From: an uncultured Lachnospiraceae bacterium | Lineage (GTDB): Bacteria > Bacillota > Clostridia > Lachnospirales > Lachnospiraceae | Assembly: GCA_910587305.1 (NCBI GenBank) | Contig: CAJUKV010000026.1 | Span: 1 to 51,885, forward strand | Reading direction: 5' to 3' | Length of the DNA stretch: 51,885 bases | Shown here: positions 50,672 to 51,885 of the stretch, piece by piece | Layout of the letters: each line of letters opens with the position of its first letter | How positions within the stretch are numbered: the first letter of the stretch is position 1 | Notes under the pieces: generated by a model | What the model was told of the DNA's origin: nothing | The model's database searches: none | Seen by the model: only the letters and a program-made list of their open reading frames with translations | Position numbers and translations under genes: made by a program

Positions 50672-51757
50672 ATGGATAAAAAGAAATGGATTAAGCATAT
50701 TCCGTTGTTTATAATAGAGCTGCTTGTACTTGTGGTTGCAGTAGGCATTTTATATGTTACGCTCCGTGCCACGGACAGCAAAAACGGAGCGGAGAAGGAT
50801 AACCTTAAGGAAGAAAATATTGCGGTCAATGAGGAAGTTAAAGAGAAAGTAGCTGAGACAGAACATACGGAGGGTGAGGAAAGCCAATATACCGGAATTT
50901 TTAATCTGGCCTTCTTCGGCGTAGACGCCAGGGACGGCAGCCTTGGAAAAGGAAACAGGAGCGATACGATTATGGTCTGCTCCATTAATATGGACTCCCA
51001 TGAGATACGGCTTGTTTCCATTTACAGGGATACTTTCCTAAATCTAGGAAACGACACTTACAAGAAGTGCAACACAGCTTATGCCCAGGGAGGGCCGGAG
51101 CAGGCTATCGGCATGATCAACATGAATACGGATCTGTATGTGACGGATTATATAACCGTAGGATTTGAAGGGCTGAAAGCGGCGATTGACGCCTTAGGGG
51201 GCGTTGAAATGGAAATCACCGAGTCAGAGATTACCCATTTAAACAATTATCAAAGTACGATGGCGGAGGAGATGGGCATTGAATATACACCGGTAACCAG
51301 GCCAGGGATGCAGGTACTGAATGGTTTGCAGGCGACGGCTTATTGCAGGATTCGTTACGGCGGCGGGGATGATTTCAGACGCGCCGAGAGACAGCGCGAC
51401 GTGCTGGTGGCAATGATAGAAAAAAGTAAGAAAGCCTCTCTGGGAACTCTTACGGACGCCATGAATGCCGTACTGCCCAGTGTCAGAACTTCCCTTGACG
51501 TGGGCGATATTCTTCCGGTGCTCAGTATGGTAGGAGATTATAAAGTGACGCAAAGCGATGGATTTCCCTATAGCGATATGAGAAATGGCGGTATTATAGG
51601 GGCGGAGGGCTCATGCGTGGTTCCGATTTCTTTAGAAGATAATGTGAAAAGGTTACATGAGATGCTATATGGGGAAAAAGATTACGAGCCTTCTAAGGAA
51701 GTGAAGGAATATAGTAAGATCATAGAGGAAAAAACGAAGGATTATCTGATGTATTAA
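50672..51757 (+). CDS. LCP (LytR-CpsA-Psr) family cell-wall glycopolymer ligase
   Basis: Single-pass membrane enzyme that attaches secondary wall polymers to peptidoglycan. N-terminal transmembrane helix (about residues 9-30), a charged linker, then the LCP domain: FFGVDARDG, NRSDTIMV, VSIYRDTF, AIDALGGVEMEI and CRIRYGGGDDFRRAERQRD with the conserved arginines. 361 aa. It has its own promoter and ends just before the window edge. Confidence 0.94.
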   Translation: MDKKKWIKHIPLFIIELLVLVVAVGILYVTLRATDSKNGAEKDNLKEENIAVNEEVKEKVAETEHTEGEESQYTGIFNLAFFGVDARDGSLGKGNRSDTIMVCSINMDSHEIRLVSIYRDTFLNLGNDTYKKCNTAYAQGGPEQAIGMINMNTDLYVTDYITVGFEGLKAAIDALGGVEMEITESEITHLNNYQSTMAEEMGIEYTPVTRPGMQVLNGLQATAYCRIRYGGGDDFRRAERQRDVLVAMIEKSKKASLGTLTDAMNAVLPSVRTSLDVGDILPVLSMVGDYKVTQSDGFPYSDMRNGGIIGAEGSCVVPISLEDNVKRLHEMLYGEKDYEPSKEVKEYSKIIEEKTKDYLMY

Positions 51758-51847
51758 AAGTAACCGTTCAGAGGTGGGCTTTGTATTTGCTGTTAAGCCG
51801 TAAAAAATTAGATTTAGTGAAGAGTTTTTGTGATAAGTTTTAAAATT

Positions 51848-51884
51848 AAATGCGACAAGAGGTATTAAAGCCTCTGCCGCATTT
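51848..51884 (+). terminator. Terminator-like hairpin at the window end
   Basis: AAATGCG (51848-51854) and AGAGG (51858-51862) pair with CCTCT (51871-51875) and CGCATTT (51878-51884). The window stops before any T-run could be judged. Just before it, 51763 onward (GTAACCGTTCAG) vaguely recalls the GTAAC-TTCGG element. Confidence 0.5.
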
Positions 51885-51885
51885 A

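Noticed and set aside
1..51885. CRISPR array, tRNA or rRNA genes
   Set aside because: No regularly spaced repeats, cloverleaf with GTTCRA loop or rRNA signature was found on reading both strands.

Overview
This window looks like a chromosomal segment of an anaerobic, endospore-forming Firmicute of the Lachnospiraceae type (Clostridium cluster XIVa). The evidence is a complete spoIIIA operon and spoIVB, the clostridial order nusB-xseA-xseB-ispA-dxs-tlyA-nadK-argR-recN, MATE, TetR and hybrid-kinase genes typical of gut clostridia, moderate GC, AGGAGG ribosome sites and frequent TTG/GTG starts. No species is claimed. Nearly all genes lie on the + strand; the exceptions are an integrase at the left edge and a BrnT/BrnA toxin-antitoxin pair near 24.5 kb. 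I saw no rRNA, tRNA or CRISPR array.

Layout. 0.1-1.0 kb: tyrosine recombinase (-). 1.25-7.0 kb: spoIIIAA-AH, the forespore-engulfment channel operon. 7.4-10.2 kb: prfC (RF3) and a transglutaminase-like lipoprotein, lying between spoIIIAH and the Asp23/nusB genes. 10.3-19.7 kb: asp23-like, nusB, xseA, xseB, ispA, dxs, tlyA, nadK, argR, recN (RNA-processing factor, exonuclease VII, isoprenoid precursors, NADP synthesis, arginine repressor, DNA repair). 19.8-21.7 kb: a small VOC protein and spoIVB; spo0A, the usual next gene, is absent. 22.0-24.8 kb: MATE exporter, TetR regulator, brnTA. 25.3-29.0 kb: radical SAM/SPASM-like protein overlapping a flippase-like membrane protein, then a URO-D-family protein. 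29.1-35.9 kb: soluble hybrid histidine kinase, HD-GYP-like protein with a pentapeptide-repeat tail, small HD protein, recD2. 36.0-39.3 kb: pyrE, two small membrane proteins, M29-type aminopeptidase. 39.7-43.4 kb: purE, purM, purN, purD. 43.4-51.8 kb: zinc-ribbon/HTH protein, SH3b membrane protein, GntR regulator, clpC, a conserved 136-residue protein, radA and an LCP cell-wall ligase.

The most unusual content is in the non-coding gaps. A roughly 145-nt chain of hairpins lies between purE and purM, the last one able to hide the purM ribosome site. A 129-bp nested palindrome lies upstream of purE. At least three families of short palindromic elements recur between housekeeping genes, including one pair in inverted orientation around nadK-argR-recN. 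Among proteins, the HD-GYP-like protein (first metal-ligand histidine apparently missing, minisatellite tail) and the radical SAM/flippase pair are the best candidates for undescribed functions. All functional calls rest on reading motifs and gene order by eye; no database search was run.
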